DNA of 25,205 bases. Source: a virus. The translations under genes and the position numbers were made by a program. Below are positions 1 through 7,277 of the stretch, one piece after another. The stretch's first letter is position 1. Every line of letters starts with the position of its first letter. The notes below the pieces were generated by a model. The model saw only the letters and a program-made list of their open reading frames with translations. It was not told the origin of the DNA and did not search any database. The stretch lies in the IMG/VR virus record IMGVR_UViG_3300034682_000233, positions 1 to 25,205 of that record. The stretch is one strand, 5' to 3'.

Positions 1-1119
1 ACTGGCGGTTCCAATCCTACGACTCTTGCAGGCTATGGCATCACCGATGCGGCGCCAAGCGGTCACGTCGGATCAGGAGGTGACGCTCATGCGAACGCTA
101 CCGGAACCGCCGATGGCTTTATGAGTGCCGCTGACAAGAAGAAGCTGGACGGTATCGCGGCTGGGGCGAACAGCTATTCGCACCCTGGCGGCGATGGGAA
201 TCTGCATGTGCCCGCCACAGGCACTGGCAATAACGGTAAGTTCCTGATGGCTGGGGCTACAGCTGGCTCTCTGTCCTGGCAGACCATCGACGCGGCTAAG
301 GTCGGGGCTGTTCCGGTGTCTGGCGGCTCAATGTCTGGCGCTCTGACCGTGAACAACGAGATCCGCACCACGTCGGCCAACTCCTTGCGCATGGTCTACG
401 GCAACTACGGTACGTTCTGGCGACAAGACGGCTCCAACTTGTACCTGATGTTTACCAACGCCAGCGATCAATACGGCGGCTACAACAGCCTTCGTCCGAT
501 GTACGCGAACCTCGCAAACGGCAGTGTGGGCTTCGGCCATGCCGTCGATGTGGCTGGGAACCTTTCCGTGAACACTGGCAGTACGACTTGGATCGACATG
601 CGCGTCTCCGCTGCGCTCCAGAGCCGCGGTGCAGTCGCCACCTCATCGGCGTCCGCCATCGTTCGCCAAGAGCACGCCGATCGTCACTTCATCGTCGGCG
701 GCCTCGGTAATTCGCAGTTCGGCTTCTACATGATCAACAAGAGCCGTACCACGAACGGCACCGATGCGGCGGCGTACCTGAGCAGCGATGGCACCTGGTA
801 CTGCAACGGCAACGCCTCGGCGAACGACGTCCAGATCCGTTCTGACATCCGACTCAAGTCCGACTTCAAGGAGATCGCCGACCCTTGGGACTTCTGGAAG
901 CTGCTGCGTATCTCCGAATACACCAAGGCTGGCGCCCGCGAGCTTGGTTTTGTTGCGCAGGACTTTGTCGAGAGGTTCTCGGCGGTAGTAACCGAGTCGC
1001 CAGATGACAAGCACCTGAGTCTTCGCCCGATGGGTGTGCTGGCGCTTGCCGGCAGGGTGATTCAGGAAATGCAGAAGCGCATTGAGCAACTGGAGGCCGC
1101 AAATGCCTGTACCAAATAA
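1..1119 (+). CDS. Tail fibre C-terminal part with S74 intramolecular chaperone (5' partial)
   Basis: Partial: the reading frame is open from base 1, so the first ATG at 121 is internal and the gene begins upstream of the window. The visible N-terminal part carries typical tail-fibre phrases (TTLAGYGITDA, HVGSGGDAHANATG, GFMSAADKKKLDGI). The last ~93 codons form a peptidase S74 / endosialidase-type intramolecular chaperone: SDIRLKSD holds the Ser and Lys of the self-cleavage dyad, followed by GFVAQDF and a terminal coiled coil (IQEMQKRIEQLEAA). In this family the domain trimerises the fibre and then cuts itself off just before the Ser, here predicted before base 841. The protein should act at the virion tail tip in host recognition. 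Its stop overlaps the next gene. The fold assignment is firm; receptor specificity cannot be read. Confidence 0.9.
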   Translation, partial: TGGSNPTTLAGYGITDAAPSGHVGSGGDAHANATGTADGFMSAADKKKLDGIAAGANSYSHPGGDGNLHVPATGTGNNGKFLMAGATAGSLSWQTIDAAKVGAVPVSGGSMSGALTVNNEIRTTSANSLRMVYGNYGTFWRQDGSNLYLMFTNASDQYGGYNSLRPMYANLANGSVGFGHAVDVAGNLSVNTGSTTWIDMRVSAALQSRGAVATSSASAIVRQEHADRHFIVGGLGNSQFGFYMINKSRTTNGTDAAAYLSSDGTWYCNGNASANDVQIRSDIRLKSDFKEIADPWDFWKLLRISEYTKAGARELGFVAQDFVERFSAVVTESPDDKHLSLRPMGVLALAGRVIQEMQKRIEQLEAANACTK

Positions 1120-1594
1120 GCCGTTCTGGCTCTCTCAGGCAAACACGGAGTTTGGAGGCAATGGATGGGCCTCCAACATCTTGTCCAAGGCCGGCTTAGC
1201 TCTCCCCCGCATGGCGGGGGATCTTGCTGGTATGAGTGCTTTCGCCATCTTGAATGACCCTGGCTCGCCCTACGGAAACCCAGGGGACGGAGTGCTCCAA
1301 TTCTGGAGGTCTGGGAATGACATCTGGAGCGGAGGGTCGAACATCCCCGACGTTCAACTAACCAAAGGCGTGTGCCAGATCAGGATCCGGCACACGGGAG
1401 GGGATGGCTCGGTCTATTTCTCTGGCGCGAGCAACAACGTCGCCTTTACACCGGACGGGACCAGGAGAGGTGTGGCTTGCAGAGCCCCTGGCTTCCCAGG
1501 ATACGAAACCATCACGGCAGCCATTGACTTCATTCTGAACGGAGCGGTTGTGAAGACTGTAAACATCAGCTGTGAAGGCTCTACATTCCGATAG
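1103..1594 (+). CDS. Unknown tail-module protein
   Basis: 163 residues from ATG 1103, which has a TGGAGG ribosome site six bases upstream; an in-frame TTG at 1082 is less likely. It overlaps the end of the tail fibre gene, so it is probably translated with it. The protein is rich in Gly, Asn and aromatic residues (WLSQANTEFGGNGW, GDGVLQFWRSGNDIW) and looks beta-rich, with no signal peptide or membrane segment. I do not recognise the family. Position directly behind the fibre suggests a fibre accessory, tip or decoration protein; this rests on location only. Confidence 0.75.
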   Translation: MPVPNKPFWLSQANTEFGGNGWASNILSKAGLALPRMAGDLAGMSAFAILNDPGSPYGNPGDGVLQFWRSGNDIWSGGSNIPDVQLTKGVCQIRIRHTGGDGSVYFSGASNNVAFTPDGTRRGVACRAPGFPGYETITAAIDFILNGAVVKTVNISCEGSTFR

Positions 1595-1602
1595 GAGAAA
1601 CT

Positions 1603-1848
1603 ATGAGTAATGCAGTAACCAGATATTTTTTCCGTGTGGCCATCTCCATCGATCAACTGGGCAACACCCTGCTCGGCGGTCGGCCTGACGAGACCATCTC
1701 CGGCAATGTTGGGTACAACGCTGTGCAGGGGAAGCGGTGGGCGCTGAGGCTGGAGAAGGTCATCAACTTCATCATGATGAGCCCGACCCACTGCCGGGAC
1801 AGCATTGAGTATGACGAGCGGAAAAAGCCACTCCGCAACTCCTGGTAA
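1603..1848 (+). CDS. Small phage protein, tail/lysis neighbourhood
   Basis: 81 residues; ATG 1603 follows AGGAG at a normal distance, eight bases after the previous stop. The stretch IDQLGNTLLGGRPDETIS resembles a widespread group of small phage proteins found near tail fibre or lysis genes, whose role is not established to my knowledge. A later Met-Met-Ser-Pro-Thr-His-Cys segment and a basic C-terminus (DERKKPLRNSW) are visible. No clear membrane helix. The gene ends at the intrinsic terminator that closes the tail operon. Family resemblance is from memory and not verified. Confidence 0.75.
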   Translation: MSNAVTRYFFRVAISIDQLGNTLLGGRPDETISGNVGYNAVQGKRWALRLEKVINFIMMSPTHCRDSIEYDERKKPLRNSW

Positions 1849-1872
1849 AAGGGGCCTTCGGGCCTCTTTATG
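1848..1872 (+). terminator. Intrinsic terminator closing the tail operon
   Basis: Arms AAAGGGGCC (1848-1856) and GGCCTCTTT (1861-1869) pair over nine positions with one G-U, around a TTCG tetraloop (1857-1860), followed by a short T/A run. It starts inside the stop codon of the preceding gene. Confidence 0.85.
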
Positions 1873-1877
1873 TTCAG

Positions 1878-1906
1878 TGGATACTGAAAAAGAGGGTGGT
1901 TATAAT
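1878..1906 (+). promoter_or_regulatory. Sigma70-like promoter with a 16-bp palindrome
   Basis: A perfect TATAAT (1901-1906) has TGGATA (1878-1883) 17 bases upstream. A palindrome TTCAGTGGATACTGAA (1873-1888, six-base perfect arms) covers the -35. It would drive the gene at 1937. The -10 is convincing and the -35 weak. A near-identical palindrome lies at 13083-13098. Confidence 0.6.
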
Positions 1907-1936
1907 CCTGAAAATTTCAACTTATAGGATAAGGAT

Positions 1937-2215
1937 ATGCCCAACTGGCTTAACGACGTCAACAAGGTGGTGACCGGATTGCTGACAACCTCAATTGTCG
2001 CTCTGGCCAGCTTTGTCTTTGATGCAAACACCCGAATCGCAGTCCTCGAGTCACACGCCGCTTCTCAGAACGCTGTTGCAAACGAGAACCGCGAAAACTT
2101 CCGCAAGCTGAACGAGTCCATTGCTCGCCTCAATACCGTTTTGACGGTGCTCAACGACCGGCTGGCCAGAGATGGCAAATCGGTCGCAATGCCAAGCTCG
2201 GTCGTCTCCGAGTAA
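1937..2215 (+). CDS. Small membrane protein with coiled coil (possible lysis or superinfection role)
   Basis: 92 residues; ATG 1937 follows a GGATAAGGAT ribosome site. One hydrophobic helix near residues 12-30 (VTGLLTTSIVALASFVF) is followed by a heptad-rich stretch at about 33-77 (IAVLESH, ENRENFRKLNESIARLNTVLTVLNDRL) predicted as coiled coil. This topology, an N-terminal anchor then a coiled coil, occurs in i-spanins and in small holin-like or XhlA-type phage proteins. There is no lipobox. It stands alone between a promoter and a terminator downstream of the tail genes, a usual lysis-gene location, but no endolysin is in view, so the role is inference. Confidence 0.75.
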   Translation: MPNWLNDVNKVVTGLLTTSIVALASFVFDANTRIAVLESHAASQNAVANENRENFRKLNESIARLNTVLTVLNDRLARDGKSVAMPSSVVSE

Positions 2216-2221
2216 GGCGCC

Positions 2222-2262
2222 GGCCCTGGTCGATCAGGTGTACCGGTCAGGGCCTTCTCTTC
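2222..2262 (+). terminator. Intrinsic terminator
   Basis: Seven-base arms GGCCCTG (2222-2228) and CAGGGCC (2248-2254) enclose a 19-base loop and are followed by a pyrimidine run TTCTCTTCC. It ends the single-gene unit at 1937-2215. Confidence 0.7.
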
Positions 2263-2292
2263 CGACGCAAAATTCAAATTCCGCGGTGTTCC

Positions 2293-2355
2293 TATAATCA
2301 CTTTTGATCGCTTCTTCTAATATAAGTAAACTCAAAAACAAGTAATTATTTATTG
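2293..2355 (+). promoter_or_regulatory. Promoter and operator region before the 2374 gene
   Basis: This AT-rich gap holds a TATAAT (2293-2298), a second possible -10 near 2319-2326 (AATATAAG), and AAGTAATTATTTATTG (2340-2355), which matches the window-wide palindrome consensus CAGTAAATATTTACTG at 13 of 16 positions. A TTG start at 2353 would lie inside the operator. The -35 elements are poor, so promoter strength is uncertain. Confidence 0.5.
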
Positions 2356-2373
2356 AAGAGCGAGCCTAAAGTT

Positions 2374-3186
2374 ATGATGCTGGATGATTTCGTCGGTTCC
2401 TCGCTGTCCGATCTTGAATGTGAGCTCATCGCCCTGGAGAGGATCAGCCTCTCGGTCTTAAAAGAGGAGTGCGAGCTCTACAAGACGGCATGGTTTGATT
2501 ACCGAGCTATGCACCCTACCAAGCGCACATATCTGTTCGCGCATTACTACGAAGAGGCCTTTCGCCACATGATCCGGCTTCATGTCGATTATGAGCAGGT
2601 AGAGGGGCCATCCCCGAGATCTTATCTGCCGAGGAAAGACCCTCTTGGCAAACCAAGCAGTGTCATCGCCAAAGAGGCAAAGACGGGCAAGTCCTCTCCT
2701 TTCAGAAACACGACCTGTATCTGGAAGGCGCGTCAGAAAGCTGACCTGCTCGGTATTCCCTACGATGTGTTCTGTATGTCAGGGATGAAAGCTGCGATAG
2801 GGCGAATCTGGCAGCGTATACCAACGCCAGGGCAGCTCTACAGTGTCAACATACTTGAGCAGATCATCGATCGCTGGGAAGCGCTTCTGAGCGAGCGTAT
2901 CTACGCTGCGGAATCCGACTTCTACACCCTCCCGAAGTGGCAAGGCCACCCATCTCAGCTGGAGCACTCTGCCTGGCTCTGCCGGTTGATTGCGTCAAGA
3001 TCTAGGCCTGAGTTCTCGTTGATGGAGTACGGCTTCAAGCGCCACATGATCCACCCCCAAGATATGCGAGTGCATTTCTCTCCGGAGGTGATTTCTGCTG
3101 CCCGCTCGATAAGTAAAAGCTTACTGCAGATGACTTCTGAACACCTATGTATGATTGCCGCGTCAACTGTCTCGGAGGCTTTATGA
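2374..3186 (+). CDS. Unknown protein, first gene of the post-tail block
   Basis: 270 residues if started at ATG 2374 (a second ATG follows at 2377); the longer TTG 2353 start has no ribosome site and overlaps an operator. GCGAG lies upstream of 2374. Largely helical, with no membrane segment and many aromatic and charged residues. The middle (about 100-140) is basic (KEAKTGKSSPF, WKARQKAD), so nucleic-acid contact is possible but unproven. I recognise no domain. The 3' end contains an embedded palindromic operator (3111-3126), and its stop overlaps the next gene in ATGA. Confidence 0.75.
   Translation: MMLDDFVGSSLSDLECELIALERISLSVLKEECELYKTAWFDYRAMHPTKRTYLFAHYYEEAFRHMIRLHVDYEQVEGPSPRSYLPRKDPLGKPSSVIAKEAKTGKSSPFRNTTCIWKARQKADLLGIPYDVFCMSGMKAAIGRIWQRIPTPGQLYSVNILEQIIDRWEALLSERIYAAESDFYTLPKWQGHPSQLEHSAWLCRLIASRSRPEFSLMEYGFKRHMIHPQDMRVHFSPEVISAARSISKSLLQMTSEHLCMIAASTVSEAL
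3111..3126 (+). promoter_or_regulatory. Palindromic operator copy embedded in coding sequence
   Basis: AAGTAAAAGCTTACTG: perfect half sites AGTAA and TTACT, and 12 of 16 matches to the palindrome consensus. It sits 57 bases before the start of the gene at 3183, inside the preceding gene, reading Ser-Lys-Ser-Leu-Leu with a TTA codon. Confidence 0.5.
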
Positions 3187-3542
3187 AGAAGCATTTCACC
3201 GTCAAATTCACCGATGCTTACGGCATCCCCCACCCTGCAGCTGTGTTTGAGCTCAGCTATGCGCAGAAGACCGTCAACCGCGTTGAGCTGTTCGGCGCCG
3301 AACAACCTCAAGAGCAGTCCGTGTCTGTTATCTACCAGTTCAAATACTGGCACGATCGTGAAGCACTAGAAGCCGGCAAGCCCCCGCTACTGCTGTCCAA
3401 TAACGATGGGGCCACGATGTTCTCCAGGATCAAGCATGGCGAGGCGGAAGTGAGCGACCTTGAGGGGTTCTGCATTGAACACCTCTTCAGCGAGGTCATG
3501 CCGGCCATCGACCCTAGCTTTGAGGAGGTCAAAAAAGCCTGA
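3183..3542 (+). CDS. Unknown 119-residue protein
   Basis: ATG 3183 is preceded by CGGAGG at a good distance and overlaps the previous stop (ATGA); an upstream in-frame ATG at 3147 has no ribosome site. The protein begins MKKHFTVKFTDAYG and appears to be a small alpha/beta or beta-sandwich protein (FTVKFTD, HPAAVFELSYA, VSVIYQFKYW), with an acidic C-terminal half ending EEVKKA. No signal peptide or membrane helix. I do not recognise the family. A hairpin and operator follow directly, so it ends its transcription unit. Confidence 0.75.
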   Translation: MKKHFTVKFTDAYGIPHPAAVFELSYAQKTVNRVELFGAEQPQEQSVSVIYQFKYWHDREALEAGKPPLLLSNNDGATMFSRIKHGEAEVSDLEGFCIEHLFSEVMPAIDPSFEEVKKA

Positions 3543-3550
3543 TCTCTGTC

Positions 3551-3581
3551 TGGGGCTGGTAGTAGTGTCAGCCCCATTATT
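3551..3581 (+). terminator. Probable intrinsic terminator
   Basis: Eight-base arms TGGGGCTG (3551-3558) and CAGCCCCA (3569-3576) with a ten-base loop, followed by a short TTATT. The T-run is weak, so termination may be partial. It separates the 3183 gene from the Hfq-like operon. Confidence 0.55.
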
Positions 3582-3634
3582 AAGTAAGTGTTTACTGTAG
3601 AAAGTCCATTGGATAGCAAGTAAGATGCTTACAT
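3582..3634 (+). promoter_or_regulatory. Operator pair upstream of the Hfq-like gene
   Basis: AAGTAAGTGTTTACTG (3582-3597) is a copy of the window-wide palindrome. About 36 bases downstream, GTAAG-ATG-CTTAC (3620-3632) is a perfect five-base inverted repeat with similar half sites but one base wider. TAGAAA (3598-3603) and ACATTAAC (3631-3638) are possible -10 elements; neither has a good -35. Both lie in the leader of the replication block that starts with the gene at 3666. Confidence 0.5.
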
Positions 3635-3665
3635 TAACGAATTGCTGAACAACATGGAGTAGCAA

Positions 3666-3983
3666 ATGCACGAACAAAACTACCAAGCCCACCGTCGTTT
3701 CTCTGCCGACGCCGGTCGCCCGTCTCTTCGCCCGCGTCCGCGCCTCGAGACCCAAAACAAGAAGCCTGCCCGCCGTCAGCTGGACGCTCACGAGCATGTG
3801 CTGCTTAACAGCAAACGCAGCGCGTCTTCTGTAACCGTGACCCTGATGTCAGGCAAGGAAGTAGAGGGGGTCGTTATCGACTTCGACCGCTACTCCTTCT
3901 CGATCAAGCAGAGCGATGGCGTAGACCTGCACCTCTTCAAGCATGCCGTCGCGATGTTCAGCCCAGTCGCAAGCCGCGCTTGA
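3666..3983 (+). CDS. Hfq-like Sm-fold RNA-binding protein
   Basis: 105 residues, with GGAG six bases before ATG 3666. Residues about 43-100 match Hfq: HVLLNSKR (Hfq LNALRR), VTVTLMSGKEVEGVVIDFD (Hfq VSIYLVNGIKLQGQIESFD), then LFKHAVAMFSP (Hfq YKHAISTVVP). The proximal-face Lys-His pair (K92-H93) is kept, with Phe replacing the preceding Tyr; G63, F73 and D74 are kept. Hfq Tyr25 and Ile30 of the distal A-rich-RNA face correspond to Thr59 and Lys64, so poly(A) binding may be lost. An added N-terminal tail (1-38) is strongly basic. Hfq-family proteins form hexameric rings that bind RNA. This one heads the operon containing the replicative helicase. Role inferred: RNA chaperone or control of phage mRNA. 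Confidence 0.75.
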   Translation: MHEQNYQAHRRFSADAGRPSLRPRPRLETQNKKPARRQLDAHEHVLLNSKRSASSVTVTLMSGKEVEGVVIDFDRYSFSIKQSDGVDLHLFKHAVAMFSPVASRA

Positions 3984-3991
3984 GGTGAGCC

Positions 3992-5356
3992 ATGACAGTC
4001 GTTGCTGAGATGGAAGTTGAGACTCCGGAAATCAAGTTCGTTGATTTTGACGAGTCGTTTCAGGAAAGACTGGTCGCCTTGCAGGTAAGGGATGAGACCT
4101 TCGCCAGAAGAACCGAGGGTCTTATCAAGCCTGAATACTTTGAGAGCCGCGCAGATGCGGCTCTCGTCAGTTTGGCGATCAGCTATTACGACCGCTACAA
4201 GAGGCCGCCCAAAGATGTGGCCAACGTAGTTGCCCTGCTGAAAGACGCCATTCGTCGAGGCGTTATCCGCTCGGACATGGTCGAGGAGATTAAAGACAAG
4301 ATCCGAGTCATCTTCGATGCCGGCATGGATATCGTTTCCTGCCGTGATTTCGCTGTTGATCAGGTCGGCGAGTTCGCCCGCCACCAGGCTATTACCTCCG
4401 CAATGCTTGTCGCTTTTGATCAGCTGGAGAAGCACAACACGGTCAAGGTGCAGGAGATCCTGGAGAAGGCCTTCAAGGTAGGGCCACGCCCGAACTCTAC
4501 CCCATACAGCTATTGGAAAGAGGCTGAAACCCGAACAGAGGTTCGCCGCGCAATGAAGATGGGGGAGATCAAGCCACGCGGTATCAGTACCGGTATCCCT
4601 GGCATCGACAAGCTGCTCTTTCACAAGGGTTTCGGCATCAAGGAGCTCACTGTCTTCATGGCCGGCGCCAAGAAGGGTAAGTCGTTCACGATCTGGGACT
4701 TTGCAAAGCTGATTTCACTGCAGGGTTACAACGTGCTTGGCATCACCCTCGAGGTGAGCACGGAGGTGCTTTCCACTCGTCTTGACGCATCCGTCTCGGA
4801 TACCCCGATTGACGAGATTGAAGGGTCAATCTTTGCCGTGATGGAGGCTATCCGCGCCACCCGAGACCGCAAGCTGCCTGGCGAGCTCATTCTCCACGAA
4901 TACCCGTCTGGCTCGTTCCGACCGATGGATTTGCAGGACTTGATCGACCGATACAAAGCCGACGGCATCAAGTTCGACGCCATCGTCATCGACTACCTGG
5001 ACATCATGGCCCCGAACCGCTGGGTGCAGAGCGAGACAGAGAACAGTCGGACCATCTGGGTTGATTGCCGAGGCATCGCGCAGACGGAGGAGGTCGCCAT
5101 GATCTCCGCTACCCAGACCAACCGTGAAGGCCATAAGTCGGTGACGGCCAAGGCCGAGCATGCGGCAGAGGACTTCAACAAGATTCGGACTGCTGACTTG
5201 GTTATCTCCATCAACGCGACAGAGGAGGAGATGGCCAAGGGCGAGGCTCGAATGTTCTTCGCAGCGTCTCGTAACCAGAAGGGTGAGTTCGCGATCCGGA
5301 TTAAGCGAGATCTGTCGCGGGGTCACGCAATCAAAGAGGTGATTGGCTTTGAGTAA
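3992..5356 (+). CDS. Replicative DNA helicase, DnaB/gp41-type
   Basis: 454 residues; ATG 3992 follows GAGGTGAG. The N-terminal ~180 residues are helical, as in DnaB-type collar domains. The RecA-like domain has Walker A GAKKGKS (225-231), a following Glu-Val-Ser segment (LEVSTEVLSTRL), Walker B IVIDYLDI (D334), the glutamine motif SATQTNREGHK, and a C-terminal arginine-rich stretch (RNQKGEFAIRIKRDLSRG) suited to an arginine finger. These enzymes form a hexamer that unwinds the phage fork 5'-3' and recruits primase; the primase gene lies in the same block. The N-terminal half is divergent from bacterial DnaB, as in many phages. No separate helicase loader is recognised nearby. Confidence 0.9.
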   Translation: MTVVAEMEVETPEIKFVDFDESFQERLVALQVRDETFARRTEGLIKPEYFESRADAALVSLAISYYDRYKRPPKDVANVVALLKDAIRRGVIRSDMVEEIKDKIRVIFDAGMDIVSCRDFAVDQVGEFARHQAITSAMLVAFDQLEKHNTVKVQEILEKAFKVGPRPNSTPYSYWKEAETRTEVRRAMKMGEIKPRGISTGIPGIDKLLFHKGFGIKELTVFMAGAKKGKSFTIWDFAKLISLQGYNVLGITLEVSTEVLSTRLDASVSDTPIDEIEGSIFAVMEAIRATRDRKLPGELILHEYPSGSFRPMDLQDLIDRYKADGIKFDAIVIDYLDIMAPNRWVQSETENSRTIWVDCRGIAQTEEVAMISATQTNREGHKSVTAKAEHAAEDFNKIRTADLVISINATEEEMAKGEARMFFAASRNQKGEFAIRIKRDLSRGHAIKEVIGFE

Positions 5357-5366
5357 GGAGATGGGT

Positions 5367-5606
5367 ATGCCCACAAATAAAGACCGTTCCGCCTGGGCTG
5401 AAACTGCCCTGGAGGCTTTTATGAGTCAGGTTTACATCGGCCCCGAGAAGAGTCTTGCTCGTCTCCACCCTGGCGATCGTCAAGACATGATTGTGGATTT
5501 GATTACCGACCTGCTCCATTACGCGGCCGAGCAAGGTTTCGACCCCCAAGAGATCTTGTCCGGCGCCAAGTCTCTCTATGAGCAGGAGCGCTTGGAAGAT
5601 GAATAA
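5367..5606 (+). CDS. Unknown small protein between helicase and primase
   Basis: 79 residues starting at ATG 5367, with AAGGAG six bases upstream. ATG 5361 directly abuts the ribosome site and TTG 5343 is unsupported. Mostly helical and acidic at the end (LYEQERLEDE), no cysteines, no membrane segment. It follows the helicase stop by ten bases and overlaps the next gene. No recognised domain; a replisome accessory is possible from position alone. Confidence 0.7.
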   Translation: MPTNKDRSAWAETALEAFMSQVYIGPEKSLARLHPGDRQDMIVDLITDLLHYAAEQGFDPQEILSGAKSLYEQERLEDE

Positions 5607-5952
5607 CCAGCACAAGATGATCCGTGGATACCGAGATCTGACCCAGTTCGAGATTGACCTGATGAACGAGATCAAGGCGATGGAGGTTCGGGCTATCCAG
5701 CTTCACCGCAAGATCTTGGCCCACATAGAGACTCAAGACCATCTCGAAGCCGCTGCAGCAGCAGCGAGAAAGAATGCCCTTGGAGGCGCGTTCCACATCG
5801 CTCCTGAGCCCTCTGGTGACGTTATTGCACGACATCGGGTAGCAGAGCCTCGTCGATGGGCTGCAATCGCGAAAACCGACCTGGAGACCGCCTTCATGGC
5901 CATGACCAGAGCGGTTGCGCAGCCGGCCCACCCCGAGCTCTTAGAGGGTTAG
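5599..5952 (+). CDS. Unknown small helical protein
   Basis: 117 residues from ATG 5599, which overlaps the end of the previous gene and has AGGAG ten bases upstream; ATG 5578 is possible but has no ribosome site. The first half (YRDLTQFEIDLMNEIKAME through AHIETQDHLEAAAAAARK) looks like two amphipathic helices. The segment EPRRWAAIAKTDLETAFMAMTRAVAQP resembles a conserved tail seen in many small phage proteins (RWLAIARTDLQKGFMALVRAVAQP-like), which I know only as hypothetical. Function unknown; lies between helicase and primase. Confidence 0.75.
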   Translation: MNNQHKMIRGYRDLTQFEIDLMNEIKAMEVRAIQLHRKILAHIETQDHLEAAAAAARKNALGGAFHIAPEPSGDVIARHRVAEPRRWAAIAKTDLETAFMAMTRAVAQPAHPELLEG

Positions 5953-5958
5953 CCGGTG

Positions 5959-6075
5959 ATGCTGGGTGACACTTTCAAGATCGTCGGCCAGCTTCTCTTA
6001 GTCCTGGCAGGGCTCGCCCTGCTGGGCCTATGGAAGCTGATCGAGCTGATCATCTGGCTGATAGACATTTTTTGA
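5959..6075 (+). CDS. 38-residue single-span membrane protein
   Basis: ATG 5959 to TGA 6075 fills a gap otherwise left empty between the 5599 gene and primase. The predicted product is mostly one hydrophobic helix: IVGQLLLVLAGLALLGLW (residues 8-25), then KLIELIIWLIDIF. It starts six bases after the previous stop; GAGGG (5943-5947) lies eleven bases upstream and CGGTG abuts the ATG, so the ribosome site is modest. Small membrane proteins of this kind are common in phage early regions. Coding is supported by length fit, hydrophobic pattern and codon choice, but homologues are unchecked. Confidence 0.55.
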   Translation: MLGDTFKIVGQLLLVLAGLALLGLWKLIELIIWLIDIF

Positions 6076-6110
6076 CGGGGCATTCCCCTACTTTGCTGAA
6101 CTGACACGCC

Positions 6111-7229
6111 ATGAGACACAAGCCAGATACCGACCTGTCTGAAATTCTGGGGCATATCGACCCAGAGCTGTTCCTTGATTACGAAGGTGTCCGTTTCAAA
6201 AGGACGTTTGGTTCGTCCGGGCAGCAGTTGAATATCAAAACCTGCCCAAGGTGCGGAGGAAACGGATGGAAGGTCTATCTCAACGCCTCGAGCGGGCTAG
6301 GGAACTGCTTCCACGGTGATTGCGCTGGAGAGCCCGGGTTCAACCTGTTCTCCTTCTCTCGCCATCTCTGGGGCACCGATTCGTCAGAGACGATCCGCCG
6401 GCTCAAGGATTACGCTCGCGACCAAGGGTGGGTTGCCAAACGCTCGACCTCTGCCGAAGTCGAAGAGGTGACTGACTTTGACATGCCGGAGAGCATCGAG
6501 CTCCCACACGGCGGCCGAAATCTTCGATACCTCGAGGAGCGCGGTATAGACCGCGATCTCGCCCGATTCTTTCACCTCCGGTTCTGCCACAAGGGGCAGT
6601 ACATCTACATCGACGGCGAAGGCCGCAGGATGTGGCAGAACTACGATAACAGGGTCTTGATACCCATTTACGACCTTGATGGTGTGCTTGTGACATTCCA
6701 GGGTCGCCACATCAGCAACGACGCGCCTCGTAAGTACCTATTCCCGCCAGGACTCCCGGGTTCCGGCCGCTTTCTCTATAACGGCCACAACGTCATTGGC
6801 TGCGAAGAGGTCGTCATTTGCGAGGGCGCTTTTGACGTCATGGCCACCAAGATCGCCATGGACTCGAAGGTCCATCTCCGCTCGGTCGGGCAGATTGGCA
6901 CCTTCGGCAAACACCTCAGTCATGGCGACCATAACGGGCAGGACCAGCTCGGCGCGTTGATCCGGTTAAAGCAGCACGGCCTGAAGTCGGTTGTCTTTAT
7001 GTGGGACGGCGAGGTCGAGGCCATCAAGGCCGCTATCGAGTCGGCCAAGCTTGTTCGCTCAGTCGGGTTGTCCGCCAAGGTCGCTCTCTTGCCCGAGGAT
7101 AAAGACCCGAACGAGGTGCCGCCCTCCGTCGTTGTTGATGCCTATGAAAGGGCAATGTCTTGCTCCGACGTGCGGCTTCTCCGCGAGCTGATGCGCAGAG
7201 CTCGGCTAAGAGAGTCAAAGCCCGAGTGA
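6111..7229 (+). CDS. DNA primase, DnaG-type (zinc finger and TOPRIM)
   Basis: 372 residues. The N-terminal zinc-binding domain is C45-P-R-C48 ... C66-F-H68-G-D-C71. The TOPRIM core has E238 in VVICEGAFDVMA and D299 in VFMWDGE, with RVLIPIYDLDGVLVTFQGR and YLFPPG preceding it, as in DnaG catalytic domains. It should synthesise RNA primers for lagging-strand replication with the helicase at 3992. It is shorter than bacterial DnaG (about 580) and lacks an obvious C-terminal helicase-binding domain. ATG 6111 has almost no Shine-Dalgarno sequence; CTGAAC lies 15 bases upstream, as before several other starts in this window. Confidence 0.88.
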   Translation: MRHKPDTDLSEILGHIDPELFLDYEGVRFKRTFGSSGQQLNIKTCPRCGGNGWKVYLNASSGLGNCFHGDCAGEPGFNLFSFSRHLWGTDSSETIRRLKDYARDQGWVAKRSTSAEVEEVTDFDMPESIELPHGGRNLRYLEERGIDRDLARFFHLRFCHKGQYIYIDGEGRRMWQNYDNRVLIPIYDLDGVLVTFQGRHISNDAPRKYLFPPGLPGSGRFLYNGHNVIGCEEVVICEGAFDVMATKIAMDSKVHLRSVGQIGTFGKHLSHGDHNGQDQLGALIRLKQHGLKSVVFMWDGEVEAIKAAIESAKLVRSVGLSAKVALLPEDKDPNEVPPSVVVDAYERAMSCSDVRLLRELMRRARLRESKPE

Positions 7230-7277
7230 GAGTATTTATCATGCTGATGTTGAATTTAGAGCTGAACGGAGAACGCT

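Noticed and set aside
2353-2373. TTG start at 2353 for the 2374 gene
   Set aside because: No ribosome site, and it lies within the operator-like palindrome; ATG 2374 has a better upstream context.
3890-4624. Long minus-strand open frame (244 codons) opposite the Hfq-like and helicase genes
   Set aside because: It is a shadow of the clear helicase gene: no ribosome site, no recognisable domain, and the + strand carries conserved motifs.
6078-6090. GGGG-CATT-CCCC hairpin as a terminator before primase
   Set aside because: Only four pairs and no T-run after it; the T-run lies upstream. Not enough for termination in either direction.
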